A DNA stretch of 42,713 nucleotides from a virus, in IMG/VR virus record IMGVR_UViG_3300046529_000624, positions 1 through 42,713 of that record; one strand, written 5' to 3'. The position numbers and the translations under genes were made by a program. Below, piece by piece: positions 33,476 through 40,765 of the stretch; the first letter of the stretch is position 1, and the number at the start of each line of letters is the position of its first letter. The notes under the pieces are model-generated. The model made no database searches and had not been told where the DNA came from. It was given only the letters and a program-made list of their open reading frames with translations.

Positions 33476-33810
33476 TGGTCCTGTTCCGTTATTTTGTCGA
33501 CGTCGAACGTAACGATAGCGTCTTGCGGATTGTCGCTGCGCCGACCGAACGACCATATTTGACCGGATTCGTCTGAAAATCTATCCCGCGGATCAACATT
33601 TGGAACCGACCGTTGATCGAACAATGCCTGACATTTTTCGCGGCGATCCTCGACCACTTCAAACGTGACATCGATGTCCGGAACGGGAAGGATCGCGGCG
33701 ACGAATTCTCGCCCCGCGTCCGGTCCGGTGAGCACCATTATTCGCTCACCGTGACCGGACATAAACGGCGCCATTGCGCCGCGTTGCAAACGTTGGCTTA
33801 GCGATCCCAT
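33472..33810 (-). CDS. Head-tail joining candidate (gpFII position)
   Basis: 112 residues. Starts MGSLSQRLQRGAMAPFMSGH and has strands (GERIMVLTGPDAGREFVAAI, DIDVTFEVVEDRRE, QDAIVTFDVDKI). Small size, beta content and place after the capsid and head-completion genes resemble the lambda FII head-tail joining group. No family match recognised; assignment from order. The frame overlaps the previous gene by 13 bases. Confidence 0.5.
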   Translation of the reverse strand: MGSLSQRLQRGAMAPFMSGHGERIMVLTGPDAGREFVAAILPVPDIDVTFEVVEDRREKCQALFDQRSVPNVDPRDRFSDESGQIWSFGRRSDNPQDAIVTFDVDKITEQDQ

Positions 33811-34424
33811 TTGACCTGATAGAACAATCCATCATTGGTCAAAACGTCGAGCACGTTCGTCGACAGTAACTGATATTGCGTGATCCGCGCGCGCGCGTAT
33901 CCCGCCATGTCTAGCAAATACGTGCCGTGAACGATGTTCGTTCCGTTCGCATCGCCGGACAACACGTTCGTCCAAAGTATGATGGACGAATTAGACGTGT
34001 TCGTGTCGAATCCGGTTCCTGTAACAGAACGGTTGATCGTAAACACTTCGTTCGAATACGACGCACGCGAAACGTGAAAATCGTGCTGTAAAAGCACGTA
34101 ACGTTGATTCGATCCGTCGATTTCAGCATACAACGTGTTCGTCGTGCTGACGGTGTTGGTCGTTTTGACCATCGCGTTCGATCCGTTCCACGCCTGCGTC
34201 ACGTTCGTATACGACGTGACGTTCGACCAACCGCCGGCAAGGTTCGTCGTTGTCTGCGATTTGTCGTTTGCGAGTCCGCTGCCGGCGATATAACTGAACG
34301 GCAGCGAAACGGTCGAATACGACGGATGAACCGCCGGTTGCGTCACCTGCGCGCCGACGTTTACGCCGAACAACGCGAGCGCGATCATCATGACCGCGGC
34401 AATCATTTTGGTTTTGAATTTCAT
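33798..34424 (-). CDS. Exported protein inside head block
   Basis: 208 residues. The N-terminus MKFKTKMIAAVMMIALALFG ending VGAQ is a signal peptide. The mature part is Asn/Thr/Ser-rich and beta-like (VKTTNTVSTTNTLYAEIDGS, YLLDMAGYARARITQYQLL). It uses the same leader AAAGAAAAATAATGAAA as the capsid gene. Located where a head decoration or major tail-tube protein would be expected; about 200 residues with a single beta domain would fit a tail-tube protein, but the signal peptide argues against this. Function unknown. Confidence 0.55.
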   Translation of the reverse strand: MKFKTKMIAAVMMIALALFGVNVGAQVTQPAVHPSYSTVSLPFSYIAGSGLANDKSQTTTNLAGGWSNVTSYTNVTQAWNGSNAMVKTTNTVSTTNTLYAEIDGSNQRYVLLQHDFHVSRASYSNEVFTINRSVTGTGFDTNTSNSSIILWTNVLSGDANGTNIVHGTYLLDMAGYARARITQYQLLSTNVLDVLTNDGLFYQVKWDR

Positions 34425-34438
34425 TATTTTTCTTTCTG

Positions 34439-34900
34439 TTAATTGGTTTTTTCGGAATCGCCCGTTTCCTGTTTCGGCGCGGTTTCGGCCGGATTTTCAG
34501 GAATTTCAGGTTGAACGGTCGCGGGCGGCGCGCCGGCATCCTTCGTTTTTCCGCTCCGTTTCGGAGCGCCGGCGATTTTGCCGGTTGCTTCCAATCGCGC
34601 TTTCCGTTGCGCGGCGATCGCGTCCTGTTGTTCCTCGACGACCGTCTTTTTCGACGTTCGTTTGTAAACCTCGGCCGGTTTACGTTTCGGAAAAGAAGGC
34701 GCGCCAGATGACGTCGTCGGCGTCGGGTCGGCCGGATACGGCGTCGACGCCGGATTCGTCAGTCCGGCGATCCATTCGAATTCGCCGGATGCGCGAGCTT
34801 CGTCCGCCGCCTTTTGCAATGCGACGCCGTCGAGACCGGTGTAAAGGTTGACCGGCTCGGCGCCATTACGACGCCGGCCGATTAGAATTTTTGCGTTCAT
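34439..34900 (-). CDS. Head-completion candidate with disordered tail (gpFI position)
   Basis: 153 residues from ATG 34900, with AAGGA 6 bases upstream. An ordered N-terminus of about 50 residues (NAKILIGRRRNGAEPVNLYT, LQKAADEARASGEF) precedes a Pro/Lys/Ala-rich, probably disordered remainder (KPAEVYKRTSKKTVVEEQQ, PEIPENPAETAPKQE). Placed right after the major capsid gene like lambda FI. Assignment from order only. Confidence 0.5.
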   Translation of the reverse strand: MNAKILIGRRRNGAEPVNLYTGLDGVALQKAADEARASGEFEWIAGLTNPASTPYPADPTPTTSSGAPSFPKRKPAEVYKRTSKKTVVEEQQDAIAAQRKARLEATGKIAGAPKRSGKTKDAGAPPATVQPEIPENPAETAPKQETGDSEKTN

Positions 34901-34909
34901 CAACGTTCC

Positions 34910-36004
34910 TTAGGCCGTCACGAGACGGACACCGGCGTTGTCGGTGATTGTCGCATTTGCGCCGCCCTGTTTGCCGGCGCTGACGCCGAACAGGATCGCG
35001 CAACCGACGAACACTTTACCGGTGCCGGGCTGCTGCCAGGCGACGCCGGTCAATTGCGTTCCGGATTCCTCGTCCGACATCGGATAGAATTCCATGACTT
35101 TCGGAACGCCGAGTTGATCCGCGATGTTCGCGTAATCCGGACGACGATTCGCAACAACGATGCCGCGCGAATCACCTGCGTAACCCCAAAGGTTGCCGCC
35201 GGCGAACATGTCCGGATATTCGCGAATCCATTTGAAGCCGGCCAGGTTCTGCCACAGCCGATATCCACGATCACCATTCAACGCACCGTAAAACAGCGAA
35301 CTGCGAACGCGATCGTCAGATCCAAGTTTCGACGCCGCCGGCGTGTTGATCAACGCGAACCGGCCGCGGTCGTATGCCTTTTGACTGTTCAATTGATCGC
35401 GGATCGATCCGTCGAACGTGTCGAGGTTAACATTGGCAATCGCCGATTGAACGTTGTTGGTGAAATTCGCCGCGGTGATTTTAGCGAGCGCCGTGTCGAC
35501 GACGAATTTGCCGAGCGCATAACCGTAATTCCGGATCGCTTCCTTATACAGCGGAATTTTCGACGCGATCTGAGTCAACCAACTGACGTTGACGACAACG
35601 CATTTAAAACCGTCGAGCGTGACGGGAACGTCTTCGATCAACGTTGTTACGTCCTGCGCAGCAGCTTCGAATCCGCCATTGTTTTCGTCGTAATCGCCGA
35701 CGATCGGAACGTGGCTGATTTTAGCAGTGATTTTGTCGCCCAAAACGGCTGTCTTGGAAGAAAAATCAGTGGCGAAACCGCCCGGTTGAAACAATTCCGG
35801 CGTTTCCAATTTGAACGCGTCGAGCACGTCCATCAGGATTTCCGGAACTGACAATGTGACGGCGCACAAACGCGCAGTCGGTTTGTTGAGCGTGACGCCA
35901 ACGAGGGTGATCAAAAGCAAGGCGTGCAGCCAATACCCGAACACCGTCATGATGGCGCCGACCGCAATCGCGGCCAAAGCGAGGAACAATTGGAATCTTT
36001 TCAT
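34910..36004 (-). CDS. Major capsid protein with hydrophobic N-terminal extension
   Basis: 364 residues. From about residue 50 it reads like an HK97-fold coat protein: VTLSVPEILMDVLDAFKLET, KTAVLGDKITAKISHVPIVG, then GDRGYRLWQNLAGFKWIREY and GYAGDSRGIVVANRRPDY. Its order after portal, protease and scaffold confirms the role. The first 45 residues are unexpected: MKRFQLFLALAAIAVGAIMT and LHALLLITLVGVTL form two hydrophobic stretches like membrane anchors. They may be a scaffolding or delta-like segment removed by the phage protease, or translation may start later (no clear ribosome site inside). Leader AAAGAAAAATAATG precedes the ATG. Confidence 0.78.
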   Translation of the reverse strand: MKRFQLFLALAAIAVGAIMTVFGYWLHALLLITLVGVTLNKPTARLCAVTLSVPEILMDVLDAFKLETPELFQPGGFATDFSSKTAVLGDKITAKISHVPIVGDYDENNGGFEAAAQDVTTLIEDVPVTLDGFKCVVVNVSWLTQIASKIPLYKEAIRNYGYALGKFVVDTALAKITAANFTNNVQSAIANVNLDTFDGSIRDQLNSQKAYDRGRFALINTPAASKLGSDDRVRSSLFYGALNGDRGYRLWQNLAGFKWIREYPDMFAGGNLWGYAGDSRGIVVANRRPDYANIADQLGVPKVMEFYPMSDEESGTQLTGVAWQQPGTGKVFVGCAILFGVSAGKQGGANATITDNAGVRLVTA

Positions 36005-36034
36005 TATTTTTCTTTCGTTGATTGTGTGGCGGTG

Positions 36035-36547
36035 TTAAGCGGCCGCGAACATACCTTTGTGCCCGCGCAATTCGCGCAATTCGCGCGCGATCGCGGCCGT
36101 TCGTTCCGGCGTAATGTCCGCGGCGCGCATTTCGGCGCGTAACGCATCGATTTTCTGTTCGCCGGTCAATTGTTCGCCGGTCGCAGGCAACGGACGGGCG
36201 CCGTGACGGACCGTTACGGATTGACCTTTGATTTCGGCGAGGTCGGCAATGTGCGCGTCCAACTGCGATTCATCGGCGATGCCCATCGCGGTGAGGGCGT
36301 CCTTGCGTTCGACCTTCACCAATTTGTTGTCGATCGCGAGTTTGATTTTACTTTCCACGCGCGATTTCTGAGCGTTGGCGTGCGCTGTCAATCGTTCGGT
36401 CAGCGTGTCGCGTTCGGTGTTCAATTTCAGGACGTTCGCGGCAATCGCGCCGGCGTTTTGTTCCACTTGCGTGGCGGCTTGTTCGTCATTCAGGTCGGCG
36501 GAAGCGATCAATTTAAGCTTCGCAAGGACCTCCAGGAGTTTTTTCAT
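36035..36547 (-). CDS. Nested scaffold protein (Nu3-like internal start)
   Basis: An in-frame ATG at 36547, starting MKKLLEVLAKLKLIASADL, is preceded by AAGGA at 5-9 bases and lies exactly at the linker between protease and scaffold. The 170-residue product would be the free scaffold protein, as lambda Nu3 is made from within gene C. The ribosome site is better than that of many real starts here. Confidence 0.65.
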   Translation of the reverse strand: MKKLLEVLAKLKLIASADLNDEQAATQVEQNAGAIAANVLKLNTERDTLTERLTAHANAQKSRVESKIKLAIDNKLVKVERKDALTAMGIADESQLDAHIADLAEIKGQSVTVRHGARPLPATGEQLTGEQKIDALRAEMRAADITPERTAAIARELRELRGHKGMFAAA

Positions 36548-37231
36548 TGTATCCTTCGGTTGTTGGTTGTTGTTGCTTCCGCCGTCGACGCTCCCGGTAT
36601 GGGACGCGATCCGACGACATGAATCGAAAAACGATTTCGGATTAAAATCGTTATACGCAGGCGAGCCATCGATCACTTCATCGACGAATCCTAATTCGAG
36701 CGCTTCTTTCGGAGTCATGGCCGTTGTCGCGTCCATCATTTCCGAAATTTTCTTTTTACCTTGTCCGGTGCGGGCGGCGAAAAGGTCGACAACATTTTGC
36801 TTCACTTGACCGATGATTTTCGCCTGATTTGATAATTCTTTTTCATCGCCGGCCGCTTCTGCTTGCGGATTGTGAATCACGACGAGCGTTCCGGGCATCA
36901 TTTGCCGAACTTTTCCGGATTGAAGAATAACAGCTCCCATCGATGCGGCGTAACCGATCACGCGCGTTGTAACATTGCCGCGCGCGGTGATCATATTGGC
37001 CATTGCCATTCCGTCGTCGACGCGACCGCCGAGCGTGTTGATGTCGAGCGTGACTCGCTTGCGGCGCGAAATCGCTCCAAGCGTTGCGCCAAACCGGCTC
37101 GCCGACATGCCAGTGTAAGTATATGGATCGAAACCGACCGGTTCGGAAAGCAACATCGTAACGTCGCCGTCGTCATCGCCATCGATGTCGCCTTTGATCA
37201 ACCGCAAAAATTCAGGCAATTCAATTTTCAT
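36035..37231 (-). CDS. ClpP-type prohead protease fused to scaffold
   Basis: 398 residues from ATG 37231, with AAGGTGCGA just upstream; it overlaps the portal stop. The protease domain (1-195) has the ClpP/S14 fold: the catalytic Ser in GYAASMGAV (S97), His in VVIHNP (H120), Asp near 167 (SEMMDATTA) and EALELGFVDEVI. After a Gly/Asn linker the C-terminal 170 residues are a charged helical scaffold (LNDEQAATQVEQNAGAIAA, LNTERDTLTERLTAHANAQ). This is the lambda gpC/Nu3 arrangement: the protease matures the prohead and the scaffold guides capsid assembly. Confidence 0.88.
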   Translation of the reverse strand: MKIELPEFLRLIKGDIDGDDDGDVTMLLSEPVGFDPYTYTGMSASRFGATLGAISRRKRVTLDINTLGGRVDDGMAMANMITARGNVTTRVIGYAASMGAVILQSGKVRQMMPGTLVVIHNPQAEAAGDEKELSNQAKIIGQVKQNVVDLFAARTGQGKKKISEMMDATTAMTPKEALELGFVDEVIDGSPAYNDFNPKSFFDSCRRIASHTGSVDGGSNNNQQPKDTMKKLLEVLAKLKLIASADLNDEQAATQVEQNAGAIAANVLKLNTERDTLTERLTAHANAQKSRVESKIKLAIDNKLVKVERKDALTAMGIADESQLDAHIADLAEIKGQSVTVRHGARPLPATGEQLTGEQKIDALRAEMRAADITPERTAAIARELRELRGHKGMFAAA

Positions 37232-38762
37232 TCGCACCTTTCTTTTTGTCGCCGCCGGCGTCCGGCGTATCGTTGCCGACGAATAATTTCGGATCGAACG
37301 ACATAACTTCGACAAATTCTTTCACCGTTTTGAATCCGGCGGTTTTGATTCGATCGCGCCGGCGTTTCGCTTCGTCGATGATCGTTTGTTCGTATCCGTC
37401 GCCGTCGTCGCCGTAACGACCGTGAAATTCTTCCCATGACATCAAACCGGCCATGCAATCGGCGCGATCCTGCGCCTGTTGTTGGCGGTCGACGTTCATT
37501 TTCGGAGGGAAATGCCACGCGATATAAAAATCATCCGGCGGTTTCGATTCGACGATTTCGCCTTGCATCAGATAAAGCAATTCATCTTCAAGTTCGATGA
37601 CCATGTCGCCCTGCCACGGTTCGACGACGCGTTGCGCTATGTCGAGGTCGCGCCGGACGTCCGTTCCGCCGGCTTGAATTTGAAGCAACACCGACGGCGG
37701 CAATTCGGTAGAAATGCAAATCGTCGCCGACATGAAATCCATAAAACCATGCCACGCCGATCCCGGCCGGTCCGGTTTGTAAGGCGTGTATTCGTCGCCC
37801 GGATTCAGGACGATCGGTTGCGCGCCGAATTTGATCCGGTATTGATCATCCCGCGTGCGATCGTCGACCGGCAAAGAGAATATTGTCGGAAACGAACCAG
37901 TCGTTCCTTGACCATACCGCAACGTCCGGAACATTTCCGGATCGAGCGATCCGGATTGCGTTTTGATGATGTCCTGTCTGCTCGACGCGTCCTTCACGCA
38001 TTGTTTTTCCAATGCGAGTATGTCGTCGACGTCGCGCGCGGTGTTGATCGCTGACGCAAGGATCGTTTCGCCGCGGTATTGGCCCGGCCGATCCGGCGTG
38101 TAATGATGAACGACGTCGGCGGCATCATACGGCGACGTCACGCCGCGGAATTGATAAGACGTCGGCGTCCCTTGCCGGTTGATGTTCACGCCGTCGACCG
38201 TTCCTGGATTTCCGTTTTCGGCGCGCGTATCGCCGGACATTGCTGAACACCGATCCGCTTCGACGCCTTGAACGCGGTTTTCAAACGATTCTTCGTCAAA
38301 CGTTTTGATCGCGAAGCATTCGCCGTCGAGAAAACGCGCGCGACCCATGAACCGTTGCCATTGCGAAAAAGAAGCTTTGTGGCCGAGATGAACGTTCCGG
38401 CTTTTCCGCGCGAACAAACGATTCATCGTTTTCGCCCATTCCGGATTCTTCACCGACTTGAACACCGGATGAAAACCGCTGCCGACGCACAACGTAACGA
38501 TGCGCCGGATCAATCCGCGGATGAACGGAGAATTCTTGTAAAGGTAGCGCGCGTGTTTGTTGAGTTCGTATCGCGTGAACCGATCGAGGTCGCGGCGCGC
38601 ATCCTGCAACGGAAACCAAACCCAAGAACGATTCGGAGACCAACGGGAACCTTCATACCAATTGTTTTCCGCGGCGACGGTCCGCGCGTCGCGGCCGGTC
38701 GGAGTAACAATCCGCGGCGCTAGAATCGCGCGCATCGCTTGTTCATTCACGACGGCGCTCAT
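37221..38762 (-). CDS. Portal protein (lambda gpB type)
   Basis: 513 residues. Typical lambda-portal segments: RYELNKHARYLYKNSPFIRG (about 64-83), LIRRIVTLCVGSGFHPVFK, later GVEADRCSAMSGDTRAENG, VVHHYTPDRPGQYRGETI and VVEPWQGDMVIE. It forms the ring through which DNA enters and leaves the head. The ATG overlaps the gpW-position gene (ATGA), and its end overlaps the protease start by 11 bases, exactly as in lambda order W-B-C. Confidence 0.9.
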   Translation of the reverse strand: MSAVVNEQAMRAILAPRIVTPTGRDARTVAAENNWYEGSRWSPNRSWVWFPLQDARRDLDRFTRYELNKHARYLYKNSPFIRGLIRRIVTLCVGSGFHPVFKSVKNPEWAKTMNRLFARKSRNVHLGHKASFSQWQRFMGRARFLDGECFAIKTFDEESFENRVQGVEADRCSAMSGDTRAENGNPGTVDGVNINRQGTPTSYQFRGVTSPYDAADVVHHYTPDRPGQYRGETILASAINTARDVDDILALEKQCVKDASSRQDIIKTQSGSLDPEMFRTLRYGQGTTGSFPTIFSLPVDDRTRDDQYRIKFGAQPIVLNPGDEYTPYKPDRPGSAWHGFMDFMSATICISTELPPSVLLQIQAGGTDVRRDLDIAQRVVEPWQGDMVIELEDELLYLMQGEIVESKPPDDFYIAWHFPPKMNVDRQQQAQDRADCMAGLMSWEEFHGRYGDDGDGYEQTIIDEAKRRRDRIKTAGFKTVKEFVEVMSFDPKLFVGNDTPDAGGDKKKGANEN

Positions 38763-39136
38763 TTGGCGAGATACATGAAATTGGAAGTATAGCCTTTGAC
38801 CGGCCGCAATTTCGATTCCATTTGCGCTTGAATCGCGGCGTTGTCGTCAACGACCGGCGCGGCGATGCCGAGCGCAACGACCGCGTCGGCGTGTAATGAA
38901 ATAAGGAAAGCGGCGATCGAAACGATTTGTGTTTGAGTGATCCGACCCGGACCGAAAGAAAAATAATTGTGCGACGCCGACGCTCGCGACACTTGAGAAA
39001 TCGATCCGTCGCGAATCAACGACAACGCATCGCCCTCGATCGCGTCCAATTGTTCACGCAACGTTTTTTGTGAATCGGCGGCGTCGCGTCCGGCTTGCCG
39101 AAGGAACGCGGCGACGATTCGTGGATCTTCAGTCAC
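38759..39136 (-). CDS. gpW-position head protein
   Basis: 125 residues from a GTG start at 39136. Helical N-terminus (AAFLRQAGRDAADSQKTLRE) and LSLIRDGSISQVSRASASHN, followed by FGPGRITQTQIVSIAAFLIS. The layout helix - short hairpin - helix echoes lambda gpW, which sits between terminase and portal as this gene does, though this protein is about twice as long. Downstream of the 39219-39281 terminator, so it is probably the first gene of the head/tail transcript. Confidence 0.5.
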   Translation of the reverse strand: MTEDPRIVAAFLRQAGRDAADSQKTLREQLDAIEGDALSLIRDGSISQVSRASASHNYFSFGPGRITQTQIVSIAAFLISLHADAVVALGIAAPVVDDNAAIQAQMESKLRPVKGYTSNFMYLAK

Positions 39137-39180
39137 GCATTCAATTTGCGTCCGATCGATGCGCGACCGTTAGAAAACAA

Positions 39181-39210
39181 ATCAAAACAGAACCAAACAG
39201 AACCAAACAA
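39181..39210. repeat. Three 10-base tandem repeats in the leader of the head operon
   Basis: The unit aaccaaacag occurs as AACCAAACAG, AACCAAACAA and, less exactly, ATCAAAACAG across 39181-39210. Reading leftward this is a T-rich leader between a terminator and the GTG of the gpW-position gene. It may be part of a promoter up-element or only low complexity. Confidence 0.45.
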
Positions 39211-39218
39211 ATGAAAAC

Positions 39219-39281
39219 AAAAACGCCGCCCCGGTTCAAACGAGGCGTGAGGGAAGTTCGGAAACCTCCCGGAGCGGCGTT
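39219..39281 (-). terminator. Long hairpin terminator before head operon
   Basis: Reading leftward, a 13-base arm AACGCCGCTCCGG pairs (one mismatch) with CCGGGGCGGCGTT, enclosing a second small GGGA/TCCC hairpin, and is followed by TTTTTG. It starts 4 bases after the stop of the 63-residue gene. Confidence 0.75.
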
Positions 39282-39284
39282 GAA

Positions 39285-39476
39285 TCAATTTTCTGTCCAC
39301 CATCCGATGTTGTAAGCCGGAACGTCAATCCAATCGAGCGCCGAATTCAAAGCGGCGGTCGTCGATTGATGAACATTTCGTCCAACAGTTTCTGTTATTC
39401 CGTCGCAAAATTTCAAAACCGCAATCCATCCGCCGAACCGACGTTGAATTTCGATTGTTTCAAGTTTTCTTTTCAT
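39285..39476 (-). CDS. Small hypothetical protein
   Basis: 63 residues, starting MKRKLETIEIQRRFGGWIAV and ending WIDVPAYNIGWWTEN. Small mixed alpha-beta protein with a Trp-rich end. Last gene before the long hairpin terminator. No family recognised. Confidence 0.5.
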   Translation of the reverse strand: MKRKLETIEIQRRFGGWIAVLKFCDGITETVGRNVHQSTTAALNSALDWIDVPAYNIGWWTEN

Positions 39477-39497
39477 TTTGATTTGTCGTTGACCGAA

Positions 39498-39758
39498 TTA
39501 AAGGTCGCCGAGGCTAATCAACCCGATCGCGATCGCGATCCGTTTGATTTCGGCGTGACGATATGTTGCGCGGATCAACAACGTTTCGAAATGACCGGCC
39601 AACATTTTTGACGTCGGCGAATTAACTCGGTTCAATCTTTCGATCGCGCGCTCAATGTCTCCGACCATGTCGGCGGGATGAATTTCAGCGATCGCGATCG
39701 ACAATTTGATATTTGCAGTTTCCATTAACGCGTTGATCGTTCTGTTTTGAATTGACAT
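39498..39758 (-). CDS. Small helical hypothetical protein
   Basis: 86 residues from ATG 39758; the longer frame upstream is a shadow of the neighbouring gene. Entirely helical in appearance (NRTINALMETANIKLSIAIA, DIERAIERLNRVNSPTSKML, RATYRHAEIKRIAIAIGLI). No family recognised; 37 bases after the previous gene. Confidence 0.5.
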   Translation of the reverse strand: MSIQNRTINALMETANIKLSIAIAEIHPADMVGDIERAIERLNRVNSPTSKMLAGHFETLLIRATYRHAEIKRIAIAIGLISLGDL

Positions 39759-39795
39759 AAATTTGTTTCGTTGATTGTTGTCGGTTGCCGGTCGG

Positions 39796-40203
39796 TTATA
39801 CAAACGTGTCCGTCGATTCGTCGTAGGGTGCCCATTCACAATCAGGCATTCCGGTGTCGATCGATTCGCGCATTTGTTGTTCGGTCGTTCCGGCGACGAA
39901 CCGGATCGCAACGACGTTTCCGTCGCGCGTGTATTTTTTCGCGATCGCCAATTCCGGTTTGTACCAAACAACGTTTAACCGGCCGAGGGTTTTGTTTTCT
40001 TCGTTGCGCGCAAATTCGTAACCGGGAGTTTTCGTCAATCCGACGGTTTCGGTTCCGACAACAAATCGGATCATCGACGCGCCGGTTACCTTTTCGAGCG
40101 CAATTTCGAGTTCGATCATGCCGGCCGGATAATTAAATTTCTTCACGAGTTGTTCAACCTTGTATCCGATCGTTCCGCGTTTGAATGTTGATTTATTTTT
40201 CAT
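39796..40203 (-). CDS. Hypothetical protein after attenuator-like hairpin
   Basis: 135 residues. Starts MKNKSTFKRGTIGYKVEQLV and is alpha-beta mixed (GASMIRFVVGTETVGLTKTP, GNVVAIRFVAGTTEQQMRES) with an acidic end. The frame stays open for about 35 codons upstream and reads a protein-like acidic stretch (SKGEEPDEPESNPEKKTAN) but has no ATG, GTG or TTG there, so 40203 is taken as the start. It is the first gene after the 40294-40331 terminator. Confidence 0.5.
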   Translation of the reverse strand: MKNKSTFKRGTIGYKVEQLVKKFNYPAGMIELEIALEKVTGASMIRFVVGTETVGLTKTPGYEFARNEENKTLGRLNVVWYKPELAIAKKYTRDGNVVAIRFVAGTTEQQMRESIDTGMPDCEWAPYDESTDTFV

Positions 40204-40293
40204 ATTCGCCGTTTTCTTTTCCGGGTTTGACTCCGGTTCGTCGGGTTCTTCGCCCTTCGATGTTGTGACGATCGCACCGAAACCGTCTGAACG

Positions 40294-40331
40294 TAAAGAA
40301 AAAAGACGATTAGATGACCCTAATCGTCTTT
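40294..40331 (-). terminator. Rho-independent terminator after terminase operon
   Basis: A perfect 12-base-pair stem (40302-40313 with 40320-40331) and 6-base loop are followed leftward by six T, a C and three T. It lies 21 bases after the HTH gene stop, so leftward terminase transcripts probably end here in part. Confidence 0.85.
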
Positions 40332-40356
40332 AGGTACTTTCCCTTACTAGGCCTAG
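40331..40356 (-). promoter_or_regulatory. Shared 16-bp motif plus palindrome
   Basis: The 16-mer at 40331-40346 matches 15 of 16 bases of 17081-17096. It is joined to the perfect palindrome CTAGGCCTAG at 40347-40356, which overlaps the TAG stop of the HTH gene. Candidate operator or promoter element; here it lies before the terminator, whereas the 17-kb copy lies after one. Confidence 0.4.
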
Positions 40357-40556
40357 GGTTTTTGTGACTTTTTACGTTCGACCGGATTTCGGCGGAACAA
40401 TGGCACCGGATGCGCGGTTAACCATGCGCGCGCTTCGCCGATCGTCGCCGTTCCGCCGGGCATGACGAATCCGCGCGATCGCATCCTGTAAACAAACGCC
40501 GTCGACCGTTTCAACGCCACGGCGAGTTCTTTTGCCGACAATAATTCGTCGATCAT
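40353..40556 (-). CDS. Small HTH protein (Xis/MerR or Nu1-like)
   Basis: 67 residues. LLSAKELAVALKRSTAFVYR, then MRSRGFVMPGG and ATIGEARAWL follow the excisionase/HTH-17 winged-helix pattern, which is also the fold of the DNA-binding N-terminus of lambda Nu1, the small terminase subunit. Directly downstream of the large terminase in the same operon, it is a candidate packaging-site recognition protein, but it lacks the C-terminal oligomerisation part of Nu1. A transcription regulator acting on the motif that overlaps its own stop is an alternative. Confidence 0.6.
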   Translation of the reverse strand: MIDELLSAKELAVALKRSTAFVYRMRSRGFVMPGGTATIGEARAWLTAHPVPLFRRNPVERKKSQKP

Positions 40557-40765
40557 TGTCCGACCTCACCGTTTGACGGCGGAATGAAACCCGGCCGGAT
40601 GATTGACGACGTCGGCGGATGTTTGATTCGCGGTTGAATCACGCCGGCGACGAGGTCGGTTTTAATTATTTCCAAAATTCCGATCACGATGACCGGCGGA
40701 ACGTCGGCGACAAGCGCTGCGTTCGTCGCGTCCGTAATTATTTTCTGATATTCTTGCGGTGTCAT
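40553..40765 (-). CDS. Small hypothetical protein in terminase operon
   Basis: 70 residues: a helical N-terminus (MTPQEYQKIITDATNAALVA), a hydrophobic segment (PPVIVIGILEIIKTDLVAGV) and a Pro-rich end. Linked by 4-base overlaps to terminase and to the HTH gene. Could form one split packaging unit with the HTH protein. No family recognised. Confidence 0.5.
   Translation of the reverse strand: MTPQEYQKIITDATNAALVADVPPVIVIGILEIIKTDLVAGVIQPRIKHPPTSSIIRPGFIPPSNGEVGQ

Noticed and set aside
35054-35851. 265-codon plus-strand open frame opposite the capsid gene
   Set aside because: Arg/Val-rich shadow of the capsid gene; no recognised domain, and all supported genes run the other way.
39181-39210. 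Tandem 10-base repeats as a CRISPR-like array or iteron origin
   Set aside because: Units are too short, have no spacers, and only three imperfect copies exist; low-complexity leader is simpler.
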